A DNA stretch of 64,000 bases from positions 153,342-217,341 of the forward strand of contig JAUYKV010000034.1 of NCBI GenBank assembly GCA_030699825.1, read 5' to 3'. Under the pieces are notes generated by a model. It was not told the DNA's origin, did not search any database, and worked only from the letters and a program-made list of their open reading frames with translations. How positions within the stretch are numbered: the stretch's first letter is position 1; each line of letters opens with the position of its first letter. Positions 28,085 to 36,170 of the stretch are shown here, piece after piece. Made by a program: the position numbers and the translations under genes. The DNA is from Pseudomonas sp. (GTDB lineage Bacteria > Pseudomonadota > Gammaproteobacteria > Pseudomonadales > Pseudomonadaceae).

Positions 28085-29737
28085 TTGAGTTCACGCATCC
28101 ATCCATTGGCCGGCAAGCCGGCGCCTGCAGACATGCTGGTCGATATCGAACAACTGCTGGCCGCGTACTTCGACCTGCAGCCCGATCCCGCCGTGGCCGC
28201 CCAACGTGTGGCCTTCGGCACCTCGGGGCATCGCGGCAGTTCGCTGGCCTGCAGCTTCAACCAGTGGCATGTGCTCGCCATCAGTCAGGCGATCTGCGAT
28301 TACCGTAACGCGCAGGGCATCGATGGCCCGCTGTTTATTGGCGCGGACAGCCATGCCCTGTCGCAACCGGCGTTCGATACGGCGCTGGAAGTGCTGGCCG
28401 CCAATGGCGTGCAGACGATGATTTCCGCCGGCGGCGAGTTCACCCCGACCCCGGCGATCTCCCACGCCATCCTGGTGCACAACCAGGGCCGTAGCACGGG
28501 CCTGGCCGACGGTATCGTGATCACCCCGTCGCACAACCCGCCGGACAGCGGCGGCTTTAAATACAACCCGTGCAATGGCGGCCCGGCCGACAGCGACATC
28601 ACCAACTGGGTGCAGAACCGCGCCAATGCCTTGCTCGAAGACGGCCTCAAGCAGGTCAAGCGCATGCCGCTGGCCCAGGCGCGCCAGGCCGCCACCACCC
28701 ATGCGCACGATTACCTGACGGCCTATGTCGACGACCTGGGCAGCGTGATCGATTTCGCGGTTATCCGCGCCGCCGGCCTGCGTATGGGCGTCGATCCGCT
28801 GGGCGGCGCGGGCGTGCATTACTGGTCGCGCATCGCCGAGCGGTACGGGCTCGATCTGCAGGTGGTCAGCCAGGTGATTGATCCGCAGTTCGCCTTCATG
28901 AGCCTGGATTGGGACGGCCAGATCCGCATGGACCCTTCATCCAGCCATGCCATGCAACGGCTGATCGGCCTTAAAGATGGCTACGACATCGCCTTTGCCT
29001 GCGACACCGATTACGACCGCCACGGTATAGTCGCGCCCAGTGTCGGCTTGCTGCCGGCCAACCACTTTCTCAGCGTGGCCATCGATTACCTGTTCCAGCA
29101 TCGCCCGCAGTGGAGCGCCAGCGCGGCGGTGGGCAAGACCCTGGTCAGCAGCGCGATGATCGATCGGGTCAGTGCCCGTCTGGGCCGGCCCATGCAGGAA
29201 GTGCCGGTCGGCTTCAAGTGGTTTGCCGACGGCCTGTTCGATGGCTCCCTGGGCTTTGCCGGTGAGGAAAGCGCCGGCGCCACCTTCCTGCGCCGCGACG
29301 GCAGGGTCTGGACCACCGACAAGGACGGCATGGCGCTGGCCTTGCTGGCGGCGGAAATAACCGCCAGCTGCGGTCGCGACCCCGGTGAGCTGTATCGCGG
29401 CCTGAGCGAGGAATTCGGCGCGATAGTGGCCGACCGTATCGATGCGCCGGCCTCCCCGGTGCAGAAAAAGGCCCTCAGCCAACTCTCGCCTGAGCAGGTG
29501 CGCAGCACCCAGCTGGCCGGCGACAGGATCACCCGGGTGCTCGACAAGGCGCCGGGCAACGGCGCGGCGATTGGCGGGATCAAGGTGATCAGCGACGGCG
29601 GCTGGTTCGCCGCGCGACCCTCGGGTACCGAGGACATCTACAAGATCTACGCCGAGAGCTACCGCGACCAGGCGCACCTGCAGCGGATTCTTGGCGAGGC
29701 GCAGCAGATCGTCGATGTGGCGCTGAGCAAGGATTGA
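28085..29737 (+). CDS. pgm: Phosphoglucomutase (alpha-D-glucose phosphate-specific), TTG start
   Basis: A 550-residue enzyme interconverting glucose-1-P and glucose-6-P. The catalytic serine is S149 in ITPSHNPPDSGG. Metal ligands are in FACDTDYDRHG, sugar binding is in GEESAGATFLR, and the phosphate loop is ARPSGTEDIYKIY. The reading frame starts at TTG (TTGAGTTCACGC) with AGGGAG 7-8 bp upstream; no ATG nearby preserves the family N-terminus, which aligns from this point. The rare start may limit expression. It links glycogen/trehalose/glucan precursors to central carbon. Confidence 0.94.
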   Translation: MSSRIHPLAGKPAPADMLVDIEQLLAAYFDLQPDPAVAAQRVAFGTSGHRGSSLACSFNQWHVLAISQAICDYRNAQGIDGPLFIGADSHALSQPAFDTALEVLAANGVQTMISAGGEFTPTPAISHAILVHNQGRSTGLADGIVITPSHNPPDSGGFKYNPCNGGPADSDITNWVQNRANALLEDGLKQVKRMPLAQARQAATTHAHDYLTAYVDDLGSVIDFAVIRAAGLRMGVDPLGGAGVHYWSRIAERYGLDLQVVSQVIDPQFAFMSLDWDGQIRMDPSSSHAMQRLIGLKDGYDIAFACDTDYDRHGIVAPSVGLLPANHFLSVAIDYLFQHRPQWSASAAVGKTLVSSAMIDRVSARLGRPMQEVPVGFKWFADGLFDGSLGFAGEESAGATFLRRDGRVWTTDKDGMALALLAAEITASCGRDPGELYRGLSEEFGAIVADRIDAPASPVQKKALSQLSPEQVRSTQLAGDRITRVLDKAPGNGAAIGGIKVISDGGWFAARPSGTEDIYKIYAESYRDQAHLQRILGEAQQIVDVALSKD

Positions 29738-29743
29738 GCGCTT

Positions 29744-29777
29744 GCTGGCGCGACCGCAGATAGTGGGGCGCGCCAGC
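29744..29777. terminator. Convergent hairpin between pgm and the kinase gene
   Basis: GCTGGCGCG and CGCGCCAGC are 9-bp perfect arms 16 bp apart, in the 42-bp gap between the stops of two converging genes. It is well placed as a bidirectional terminator, though no T-tract is seen. Confidence 0.5.
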
Positions 29778-29779
29778 GC

Positions 29780-31108
29780 TCAAGCAGGTAAAAACTGCAG
29801 GCTGACGGCAAAACCGTCGGGTTGACCGGGTGCCGGCGAAGCAAACTGCAGGCTGGCACCCACCCCCTGGGCGATAGTCTGGGTAATCGCCAGGCCAAGT
29901 CCCGATCCTTCGGCCTGGCTGTTGCCGCGCACGAAGCGGCCACTCAGTTGCGCCAGCAGTGCCGGGGGAACCACCGGGCCTGGATTCACCACCCGTAGCA
30001 GGGCTGTGCTGGACAGACTCACCTCGATAGCCTGACCGCTTGCGCCATGTTTCATGGCGTTCTCGATCAGGTTGCGCAGCAGAATGGCAAAGGCATCCGG
30101 ATCGATTGTCACAAGCACCGCCGGCGTGCTCGGCAACTGCAGGTGCAGACGCACACCGGCCGTGCGGCGCAGGTCATCGACAACGTGCGCGAGCAGCGGC
30201 ACTAGATCTTGCGGCGTCTCGGACAGCAGGCCGCCGCCTTCGGCCTTGGCCAGCTGCATGAGTTTTTCCGAAAGCCGTGCCAGTTCGCGCAGTGACGCCT
30301 CGATCTGCGCCGCCCGCTCCTGCAGCGGGCCGTCCGGGGCTTCACGGCGCAGGCGCTGGACTTGAGCCAGGGTCGCCGCCAGCGGAGTGCGCAATTCATG
30401 GGCACTGTTGGCGGTAAAGCTACGCTCGGCATCCAGTGCTCGGCGCAGTCGCTCCATCAGGTGGTTGACGGCATCCGCCAGCGGATTGATCTCGGCGGGT
30501 AACTGCGCCGCTTTGATCGGGGATAGATCACCGGCCCCGCGGGTCTCGATGGCATGCCGATAGGCCAGCACAGTGCGCAAGCTCAGACGCACCCATAGCC
30601 AGGTGCCGAGCAGACTGAGCGGAATCAACAGCAGCAACGGCAGCAGCAGCGACAAGGATGTTTCCCTGGCCGCTTCGCGGCGATGCGCCAGCGGCTCGGC
30701 GACCTCGATGAATACGGTTCCGCGCAGCGCGCTGGCGGCATAAAGGCGGTGCGTGGCGCTAGTGGAAAAGCCCTCGAGCGGCTGCGCATTGAAGATTGCC
30801 GGGTCGGCATCATGGGACTGCAGCAGGGTATTGCCGTGGTTATCGCGCACCAGATAAGTCAGGTACTCCTTGTGCGCTTGCAGCGAGGCAATATGCTGCA
30901 ACGCGCGGGGTTCCTCGCGGTTGACAATCTCGAGTACAGCCAGAGGCAGAATCCGCTGCGCGGTTTCTTCCAGGGCACTGTCGAAGGCTTCAGCCAACTC
31001 ATGCTGTACGACCATTCCGGCGATTGCCGTGGCGATCAGCCAGAGTACGCTAATGCCCAGGGTCAGACCCAGGCCCAGGCGTTTTTGCAAACTGGCGGCA
31101 GGCTTCAT
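29780..31108 (-). CDS. Sensor histidine kinase (QseC/PmrB-like) of the flavinylation locus
   Basis: A 442-residue kinase with transmembrane segments near residues 14-34 and 155-177 and a periplasmic loop of about 120 residues. A HAMP region (AYRHAIETRGAGDLSPI) precedes the H-box AHELRTPLAATLAQVQRLRR with H237. The N-box is NLIENAMKHG and the G-box GSGLGLAITQTIAQG. It overlaps the response-regulator stop by 4 bp. It is divergent from the PepSY/DUF2271/flavoreductase/ApbE genes, so it probably senses a condition that calls for them; the signal is unknown. Confidence 0.9.
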   Translation of the reverse strand: MKPAASLQKRLGLGLTLGISVLWLIATAIAGMVVQHELAEAFDSALEETAQRILPLAVLEIVNREEPRALQHIASLQAHKEYLTYLVRDNHGNTLLQSHDADPAIFNAQPLEGFSTSATHRLYAASALRGTVFIEVAEPLAHRREAARETSLSLLLPLLLLIPLSLLGTWLWVRLSLRTVLAYRHAIETRGAGDLSPIKAAQLPAEINPLADAVNHLMERLRRALDAERSFTANSAHELRTPLAATLAQVQRLRREAPDGPLQERAAQIEASLRELARLSEKLMQLAKAEGGGLLSETPQDLVPLLAHVVDDLRRTAGVRLHLQLPSTPAVLVTIDPDAFAILLRNLIENAMKHGASGQAIEVSLSSTALLRVVNPGPVVPPALLAQLSGRFVRGNSQAEGSGLGLAITQTIAQGVGASLQFASPAPGQPDGFAVSLQFLPA

Positions 31109-31764
31109 TTCGAGCCCAGCCGATAGCCCATGCCACGCACGTTTTCGATCAGCTCGCGGCCCAGTTTCTTGCGCAGGCGGCTGATGTACACCTCGATGGT
31201 ATTGCTCTCGATTTCGGCGCCGAATTCGTACAGGCGTTCTTCAAGCTGCGATCTCGACAGCAGGGCGCCGGGACGCTGGATAAAGGCTTCAAGCAATGCC
31301 CACTCGCGCGCGGTCAGAGCCACGCCAATGCCGGCGCGCGCAATGCTGCGGGCAGCCAGGTCGATCTGCAGTTCACCCAGCTGGATCTGCGGGTTGGGAT
31401 TGCCACTGTAGCGGCGCGCCACTGCGGCGACCCGTGCGGACAGTTCGAACAGGTCGAAGGGTTTGACCAGGTAATCGTCAGCCCCGGCATTCAAGCCGGC
31501 AATCCGGTCGGAGATCTGATCCCGGGCCGTGAGAATGATCACCGGGGTGGCATCGCCAGCGCTGCGGCGTTGGCGCAGAAAGTCCAGGCCACGTCCGTCT
31601 GGCAGCATCAAGTCGAGCAAGATCAGGTCATAAGCGGTCGTGTGTACGCTCGCATCGGCATGCGCGAGGCGTTGCACCCAATCCACCGCATGGCCGTCAT
31701 CGGCAATCTGTTCGCGCACAGCTTCGCCCAGACCCGCCGAATCCTCGATCAGCAATACCCGCAT
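31105..31764 (-). CDS. OmpR-family response regulator of the flavinylation locus
   Basis: A 219-residue regulator with a REC domain (1-115, phospho-acceptor D51 in LILLDLMLPDGRG, Lys in VKPFDL) and a winged helix ending RLRKKLGRELIENVRGMGYRL. The ATG (MRVLLIEDS) has AGAGG 7 bp upstream; a GTG two codons earlier is the alternative. Its likely binding box, TTCAG-N6-GTCAG, faces its own promoter and two promoters of the adjacent genes. Confidence 0.91.
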   Translation of the reverse strand: MRVLLIEDSAGLGEAVREQIADDGHAVDWVQRLAHADASVHTTAYDLILLDLMLPDGRGLDFLRQRRSAGDATPVIILTARDQISDRIAGLNAGADDYLVKPFDLFELSARVAAVARRYSGNPNPQIQLGELQIDLAARSIARAGIGVALTAREWALLEAFIQRPGALLSRSQLEERLYEFGAEIESNTIEVYISRLRKKLGRELIENVRGMGYRLGSK

Positions 31765-31812
31765 ATCCACACCTCTTGTGCCCAGTTGCTGGCCTGCAGA
31801 TTAACGGTTGTA

Positions 31813-31855
31813 CCTGACGACAACCTGAAGGGTGGCCCTTCAGGTTGCCGTCAGG
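31813..31855. promoter_or_regulatory. 20-bp inverted repeat in the divergent promoter region
   Basis: Two 20-bp arms (31813-31832 and 31836-31855), identical but for one base, flank TGG. The left arm starts CCTGACGACAACC and ends TGAAGGG. Each arm contains one TTCAG-N6-GTCAG box: minus strand at 31814-31829, plus strand at 31839-31854. The 11-bp period of the half-sites is what OmpR-family dimers bind. The minus-strand box is followed after 9 bp by TTAATC, a possible -10 for the regulator genes, suggesting autoregulation. Confidence 0.68.
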
Positions 31856-31871
31856 AAGTCGCGCTAGGGTA
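31839..31871 (+). promoter_or_regulatory. Response-regulator box and promoter of the PepSY gene
   Basis: The arrangement is TTCAG-N6-GTCAG-N6-GCGCTAGGGTA, ending 31 bp before the PepSY ATG. TAGGGT is the likely -10, with the box in place of a -35, the layout used by PhoP/PmrA-type activators. The identical arrangement recurs before the DUF2271 gene. Confidence 0.68.
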
Positions 31872-31902
31872 TGCCACACATGCCCAGGCAGGAGGAAACA
31901 TC

Positions 31903-32208
31903 ATGAACTCTGCGTTTTATGTCAGTGCCGCGCTACTCGGTACGCTGGTGAGCGGCAACGTTCTGGCCAGCGACGATTGTGTGGACCCGGTAGCCGACTG
32001 GCAACCGCGCGAAGTACTGCGTCAGCAGGTTGCGCAGTACGGCTGGAGCGTGCAACGGATCAAGGTCGACGACGGTTGTTACGAGGTCCGTGGGGTCGAT
32101 CGCTGGGGTAACAGGTTCGAGGCCAAATTCGCCCCTGCCTCGTTGTCGATTCGCACCCTGGAAATTGACTTCAGGCCCGACGGCGATGCCTCCGAATACC
32201 TGAAGTAA
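31903..32208 (+). CDS. PepSY-domain exported small protein
   Basis: A 101-residue protein. The ATG is preceded by GGAGGAA, and the longer in-frame extension lies in the regulatory region and antisense to the response regulator. A signal peptide ends near GNVLA/SDD. The mature part reads WQPREVLRQQVAQYGWSVQ and VDDGCYEVRGVDRWGNRFEAKF, a single PepSY domain of the YpeB/PepSY2 kind, with two Cys. It is the first gene of the putative electron-transfer locus and has its own regulated promoter. Confidence 0.85.
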   Translation: MNSAFYVSAALLGTLVSGNVLASDDCVDPVADWQPREVLRQQVAQYGWSVQRIKVDDGCYEVRGVDRWGNRFEAKFAPASLSIRTLEIDFRPDGDASEYLK

Positions 32209-32239
32209 ATCCTGTGGCCACCCTGCACCACGGGCGTCA

Positions 32240-32272
32240 TTCAGCGTGCTGTCAGCTCTCGGCGCTAGGGTA
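32240..32272 (+). promoter_or_regulatory. Response-regulator box and promoter of the DUF2271 gene
   Basis: The arrangement is TTCAG-CGTGCT-GTCAG-N6-GCGCTAGGGTA, same half-sites, spacing and -10-like element as at 31839-31871, and 31 bp before the DUF2271 ATG. The non-conserved spacer bases argue for selection on the half-sites and -10 rather than recent duplication. Confidence 0.68.
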
Positions 32273-32303
32273 CGGGCCATAACCATTGAACCGGAGATCC
32301 ACG

Positions 32304-32789
32304 ATGAAGCCCTATGCCGTGAAAAAGATTGCTGCCGCCGTTTGTCTGGCTGGCGCCATTGCGCTGCCAGGCTTTGCCCAGGCCCGCGAAGTGACCTTGA
32401 CCACCGAGCTGAAGAGCTATCGAGGTGACGATGCCTACCTGGCGTTTTACCTCACCGATGGCAATGGCCAGTACCAGAGCACGCTCTGGGTCGCCGGCAA
32501 GAAGGCCAAGTATTACAAACACCTGCGCGATTGGGCGCGTGGCAGCGGCTTGAATTCCAGCGAATTCGACGGCGTCACCGGTGCCAGCGTTGGCAGTGGG
32601 CAGACCCTGACAGTGACGGTTGAGCTGGCCGATGCGCTGATCGATGCCGGTTATGAAATACGCGTGGACACTGCGGTCGAGGACAAACGCGATAACCGCG
32701 CCGAGGTAAAGGTACCGCTGACCAGCCAAGGCGCCGGCAAGCCAACCAGCGGCAGCGGCTATATCGACTCCTTCAGCTACGACCTGTAA
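32304..32789 (+). CDS. DUF2271 periplasmic protein with a flavinylation motif
   Basis: A 161-residue protein. The ATG has GGAG 8 bp upstream. A signal peptide ends near GFAQA/REV. The DUF2271 hallmarks are LAFYLTDGNGQYQSTLWVAG and KYYKHLRDWAR. Residues 89-95 read DGVTGAS, which fits the ApbE target motif D-G-x-(S/T)-G-A-(S/T) known from NqrC and RnfG; FMN would attach to S95. With an ApbE gene two positions downstream, this is probably a covalent flavoprotein accepting electrons in the periplasm. Flavinylation is inferred, not shown. Confidence 0.83.
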   Translation: MKPYAVKKIAAAVCLAGAIALPGFAQAREVTLTTELKSYRGDDAYLAFYLTDGNGQYQSTLWVAGKKAKYYKHLRDWARGSGLNSSEFDGVTGASVGSGQTLTVTVELADALIDAGYEIRVDTAVEDKRDNRAEVKVPLTSQGAGKPTSGSGYIDSFSYDL

Positions 32790-32811
32790 GGCCAACCAGA
32801 GGAGGTACACC

Positions 32812-35037
32812 ATGCTCCGCCAGCTTCATTCACTGCCCGGTCTGCTGGCCGCCCTGCTGGTCATGTTGCTGGCGCTCAGTGGCGCAGTGCTGTCGGTCAC
32901 CCCGGCGCTGGAACGGCTCGATGCCAGCGTGCCTGCCACCGGTCAGATCAGCGTCGCCGAGTTGGCAGGGCGGGTGGCGCAGCACTACCCGGGAGCCGAG
33001 CAGCTGCAGCGCAGCCCCTCCGGCACGCTCATCGTTTATTACAGCGAGAACGGCCAGGCCGGTGCCGCACGCATTGACCCGCGCACCGGGCAAGGTATTG
33101 GCGCCTATGCGCCGGCGGATTTTTTGCCCTGGGTGCAAGAGCTGCATCGCTCGTTGTTGCTCGATACTCCGGGGCGTGCGGTCTCGGGTGTTGCCGCGCT
33201 GCTGATGCTGCTGCTGTCGATCACCGGAGCCGCCATGCTGGCCAAACGTCTAGGCGGCTGGCGTCAGTTGCTGCATCCATTACGTGGCGGCTTCAGCCAG
33301 CGCTGGCATGCCGAAGTGGGTCGCCTGGTGGTGTTGGGCCTGCTGCTGTCTGCGCTGAGCGGGATCTATATGTCGGCGGCGACCTTTGGCCTGATTGCCG
33401 ATGGCATGCAGCGTGAGCCCGAGTTTCCGCAAGCAGTGGACCCTGGTCCGGCGGCTTCGGTGGCAAGCCTGGCGGCGCTGCGGGCTACCGACTTGAATGA
33501 CCTGCGCGAACTGGTGTACCCCAATCCCAGCGACCCCGGCGATGTCTATTCGCTGCGTACCGCCCAGGGCGATGGCTATGTCGATCAGGCCAGTGGTGCG
33601 CTGCTGTCCTATCAGGCGCATGGCGCCGCGCGTCGCACCTATGAGTTGATCTACCAGTTGCACACCGGGGAAGGTTTCTGGTGGCTCGGTCTGCTGCTGG
33701 GCGTATGCGCGCTGGGCGTGCCCCTGATGAGCGTCACTGGCGCACGGCTCTGGTGGCTACGCCGCCAGGCCATGCCGCGGCTGGCCAATAACAGCGCCGC
33801 GCAATTGGCCGATACGGTGATTCTGGTCGGCAGTGAAAGCAACAGCACCTGGGGTTTTGCGAACACCCTGCACGACGCCCTGCACCAGGCTGGTTTGCGC
33901 GTGCACACGGCGGCAATGAACCAGCTGGCGAGCGAATACCGCCACGCGCAGCGCCTGTTCATCCTCACGGCCACCTATGGCGATGGCGATGCGCCGGCTT
34001 CGGCCCGGCAATTTATGGCGCGGCTGGCCAAGACCAGGGTTCGGCCTGGGGCAGGTTTCGCCGTGCTGGGCTTTGGCGATCGGCAGTTCCCGCAGTTCTG
34101 TGAGTTTGCCAAGGCGGCCGATACGGCTCTGCTTGAGCGGGGCTGGTCGCGCTTGCTGGCGCTAGAGACCATCGATCGGCAATCCACCCAGGAGTTTGCC
34201 CGCTGGGGTCATACCGTCGGCCAGTTGCTCGGTCAGGAGCTGGCTCTGGTGCACACGGCCGCGCGTCCGCGTTGCCAGTCCTGGCAACTGGTGGAACGGG
34301 TCGAGTATGGCGAGCAGGTGCAAGCGCCTACCAGCGTGTTGCGCTTCAAGGCGGCAGCGCCGGCGGGTAAGGTCGGCTGGCTGAAGCGCAGGCTCGGGGC
34401 TGATGCCGTGGGCCATTTCGAGGCCGGCGATCTGCTTGGCGTCGTGCCGCCGGGCAGTCCTGTGCCGCGCTTTTATTCGCTGGCCAGTGGCTCGCGTGAC
34501 GGGGTGCTGGAAATCTGTGTGCGCAAGCACCCCAATGGTCTGTGTTCCGGGTTTCTGCATGACATGCCGCTCGGCGCCAGGATGGACGCCTTTATTCAGC
34601 CCAACCCGGATTTCCGTCCGGCGTCGGGTAAAGCTCCGGTGATCCTGATCGGCGCGGGCACGGGGATCGGTCCCTTGGCCGGCTTTATCCGCAACAACCG
34701 CGCCAGGCATCCGATGCACCTGTACTGGGGCGGGCGCAATCCGGCTTCCGATTTTCTCTATGAGCCAGAACTCAACAGCTACCTGGCGGATCGTCGCTTG
34801 ACCCGGTTGAATGCGGCTTTTTCGCGGGTCAATGACTGCAGTTATGTGCAGGACCGGATCGTTGGCGATGCCTTGCAGATGCGCCGGCTGATTGAAAAAG
34901 GCGCGCAGATCCTGGTCTGTGGCAGCCGCGAGATGGCGAAGAACGTGATGCAGGCGCTGGATCAGGTGTTGCTGCCGCTCAACCTCAATGTGCTGACGCT
35001 CAAAGCGCAGGGACGTTACCGTGAAGATGTCTACTGA
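32812..35037 (+). CDS. PepSY-TM / sulfite-reductase-like flavoreductase fusion
   Basis: A 741-residue inner-membrane protein. The N-terminal PepSY-TM part (1-320) has membrane segments near 8-30, 122-144, 169-190 and 288-312. Conserved His at H6, H112, H166 and H284 could ligate two b-type haems. A flavodoxin-like FMN domain begins near 335 (TVILVGSESNSTWGFA), then FAD (RFYSLASGSRDG) and NAD(P) (VILIGAGTGIGPLAGF, near 608) domains of the CysJ type. It would carry electrons from NAD(P)H across the membrane. Its start lies 22 bp after DUF2271, and it overlaps apbE. Confidence 0.87.
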   Translation: MLRQLHSLPGLLAALLVMLLALSGAVLSVTPALERLDASVPATGQISVAELAGRVAQHYPGAEQLQRSPSGTLIVYYSENGQAGAARIDPRTGQGIGAYAPADFLPWVQELHRSLLLDTPGRAVSGVAALLMLLLSITGAAMLAKRLGGWRQLLHPLRGGFSQRWHAEVGRLVVLGLLLSALSGIYMSAATFGLIADGMQREPEFPQAVDPGPAASVASLAALRATDLNDLRELVYPNPSDPGDVYSLRTAQGDGYVDQASGALLSYQAHGAARRTYELIYQLHTGEGFWWLGLLLGVCALGVPLMSVTGARLWWLRRQAMPRLANNSAAQLADTVILVGSESNSTWGFANTLHDALHQAGLRVHTAAMNQLASEYRHAQRLFILTATYGDGDAPASARQFMARLAKTRVRPGAGFAVLGFGDRQFPQFCEFAKAADTALLERGWSRLLALETIDRQSTQEFARWGHTVGQLLGQELALVHTAARPRCQSWQLVERVEYGEQVQAPTSVLRFKAAAPAGKVGWLKRRLGADAVGHFEAGDLLGVVPPGSPVPRFYSLASGSRDGVLEICVRKHPNGLCSGFLHDMPLGARMDAFIQPNPDFRPASGKAPVILIGAGTGIGPLAGFIRNNRARHPMHLYWGGRNPASDFLYEPELNSYLADRRLTRLNAAFSRVNDCSYVQDRIVGDALQMRRLIEKGAQILVCGSREMAKNVMQALDQVLLPLNLNVLTLKAQGRYREDVY

Positions 35038-35977
35038 TATTGCCGCGTTGCAGCGCTACAGCCTCAACGGTGCGACCATGGGCACGCGTTACAGCGCCGT
35101 ATTCTTCGCCGCGCCGGGGCTGGATGAGCCCGCCATCGCTGCCAGTCTGTTCGCCGCCGTGGATCGGGTGGATCGGCAGATGTCCACCTGGAAAGCCGAT
35201 TCGGATCTGAGCCGGCTTAACGCCATGCCCGAGCAGCAATGGCTGGACATCCCGAAAGAACTGCTCAGCGTGCTGGCGACGGCGTTGCGCATCGGCCGTC
35301 AGTCCAATGGTGCGTTCGATATCGGCGTAGGCGATCTGGTCAATGCCTGGGGTTTTGGCCCCGCCAGGCAAGCGCCGACCGATTTACCGGCACCGCGGCG
35401 GCGGCGGCAGTCGGTGGCAGAGCTGCTGGAGATCGATCAACTACACCGCCGGGTGCGCAAGCGCGCAGCGGTCACGCTGGACCTGTCAGGCATCGCCAAA
35501 GGCTTTGGTGTCGACCAACTGGCCAGCTGTCTCGAGGGCTGGCGAATCAGCCGTTATCTGGTCGGGATCGATGGCGAAATGCGCGCCTGCGGCCTGAAAG
35601 CCGATGGACAACCCTGGGCGATTGCCGTCGAGAAGCCGGTGCGAGGTGTACGCGAGGTCATGGGCGTGATGGCACTCAGCGATGTCGCCATCGCCACCTC
35701 GGGTGATTACCGGCACTGGGTCGAGATTGCCGATCAGCACTATGCCCACAGCATGCATCCCGCGTTGGGCGCGCCTGTCTGCAACAAGCTGGCGGCGGTA
35801 ACGGTGCTGGCATCCAGCTGCATGCTCGCCGATGCCTGGGCGACGGCATTGCTGGTGCTGGGGGAAGTGGCCGGGCCTGAACTGGCGCGGGCGCGCGGCA
35901 TGGATGCGCTGTTTGTCGTGCGCGCTGGTGAAGGCTTTCGCCAGCTATCCATTGTCGCCGGACAACTGCAGACGTAA
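35021..35977 (+). CDS. apbE: FAD:protein FMN transferase, leaderless
   Basis: A 318-residue ApbE-family protein that uses FAD to attach FMN to Ser/Thr of target proteins. Motifs are MGTRYS, MSTWKADSDLSRLN, FDIGVGDLVNAWGFG, DLSGIAKGFGVD and the metal site LADAWATAL. The usual HxxDP motif reads HSMHP. No signal peptide or lipobox is visible, unlike the classical periplasmic ApbE, so FMN transfer may occur in the cytoplasm before export, or the protein acts elsewhere. The GTG start overlaps the upstream gene by 17 bp; an ATG two codons on is possible. Confidence 0.9.
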   Translation: MKMSTDIAALQRYSLNGATMGTRYSAVFFAAPGLDEPAIAASLFAAVDRVDRQMSTWKADSDLSRLNAMPEQQWLDIPKELLSVLATALRIGRQSNGAFDIGVGDLVNAWGFGPARQAPTDLPAPRRRRQSVAELLEIDQLHRRVRKRAAVTLDLSGIAKGFGVDQLASCLEGWRISRYLVGIDGEMRACGLKADGQPWAIAVEKPVRGVREVMGVMALSDVAIATSGDYRHWVEIADQHYAHSMHPALGAPVCNKLAAVTVLASSCMLADAWATALLVLGEVAGPELARARGMDALFVVRAGEGFRQLSIVAGQLQT

Positions 35978-36003
35978 CCCCGGCGGCTATAGCCGGCCGG
36001 CCC

Positions 36004-36096
36004 TCAGTTCTCGGTGAGGGTCAGCAGAATGTCGGCGTACCAGGGGCAGAAAGCTACAGAGGCGGCTGCGGTGAGCAGCAAGGGTTCGATCATCAT
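36004..36096 (-). CDS. Small 30-residue hydrophobic protein candidate
   Basis: A short frame starting with two ATGs, preceded by AAGGA at ideal distance. It reads MMIEPLLLTAAASVAFC then PWYADILLTLTEN. It lies 75 bp downstream of the cyclic glucan synthase gene on the same strand. It has one hydrophobic segment and no family I recognise. The strong ribosome-binding site is the main support. Confidence 0.4.
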   Translation of the reverse strand: MMIEPLLLTAAASVAFCPWYADILLTLTEN

Positions 36097-36170
36097 GCTG
36101 TCCTTGGATTATCCCGGTTGGCCCGCAGCCGCGCAGCGTCCGGAGGACTCTGAGTGGCGGCGGGTTACTG

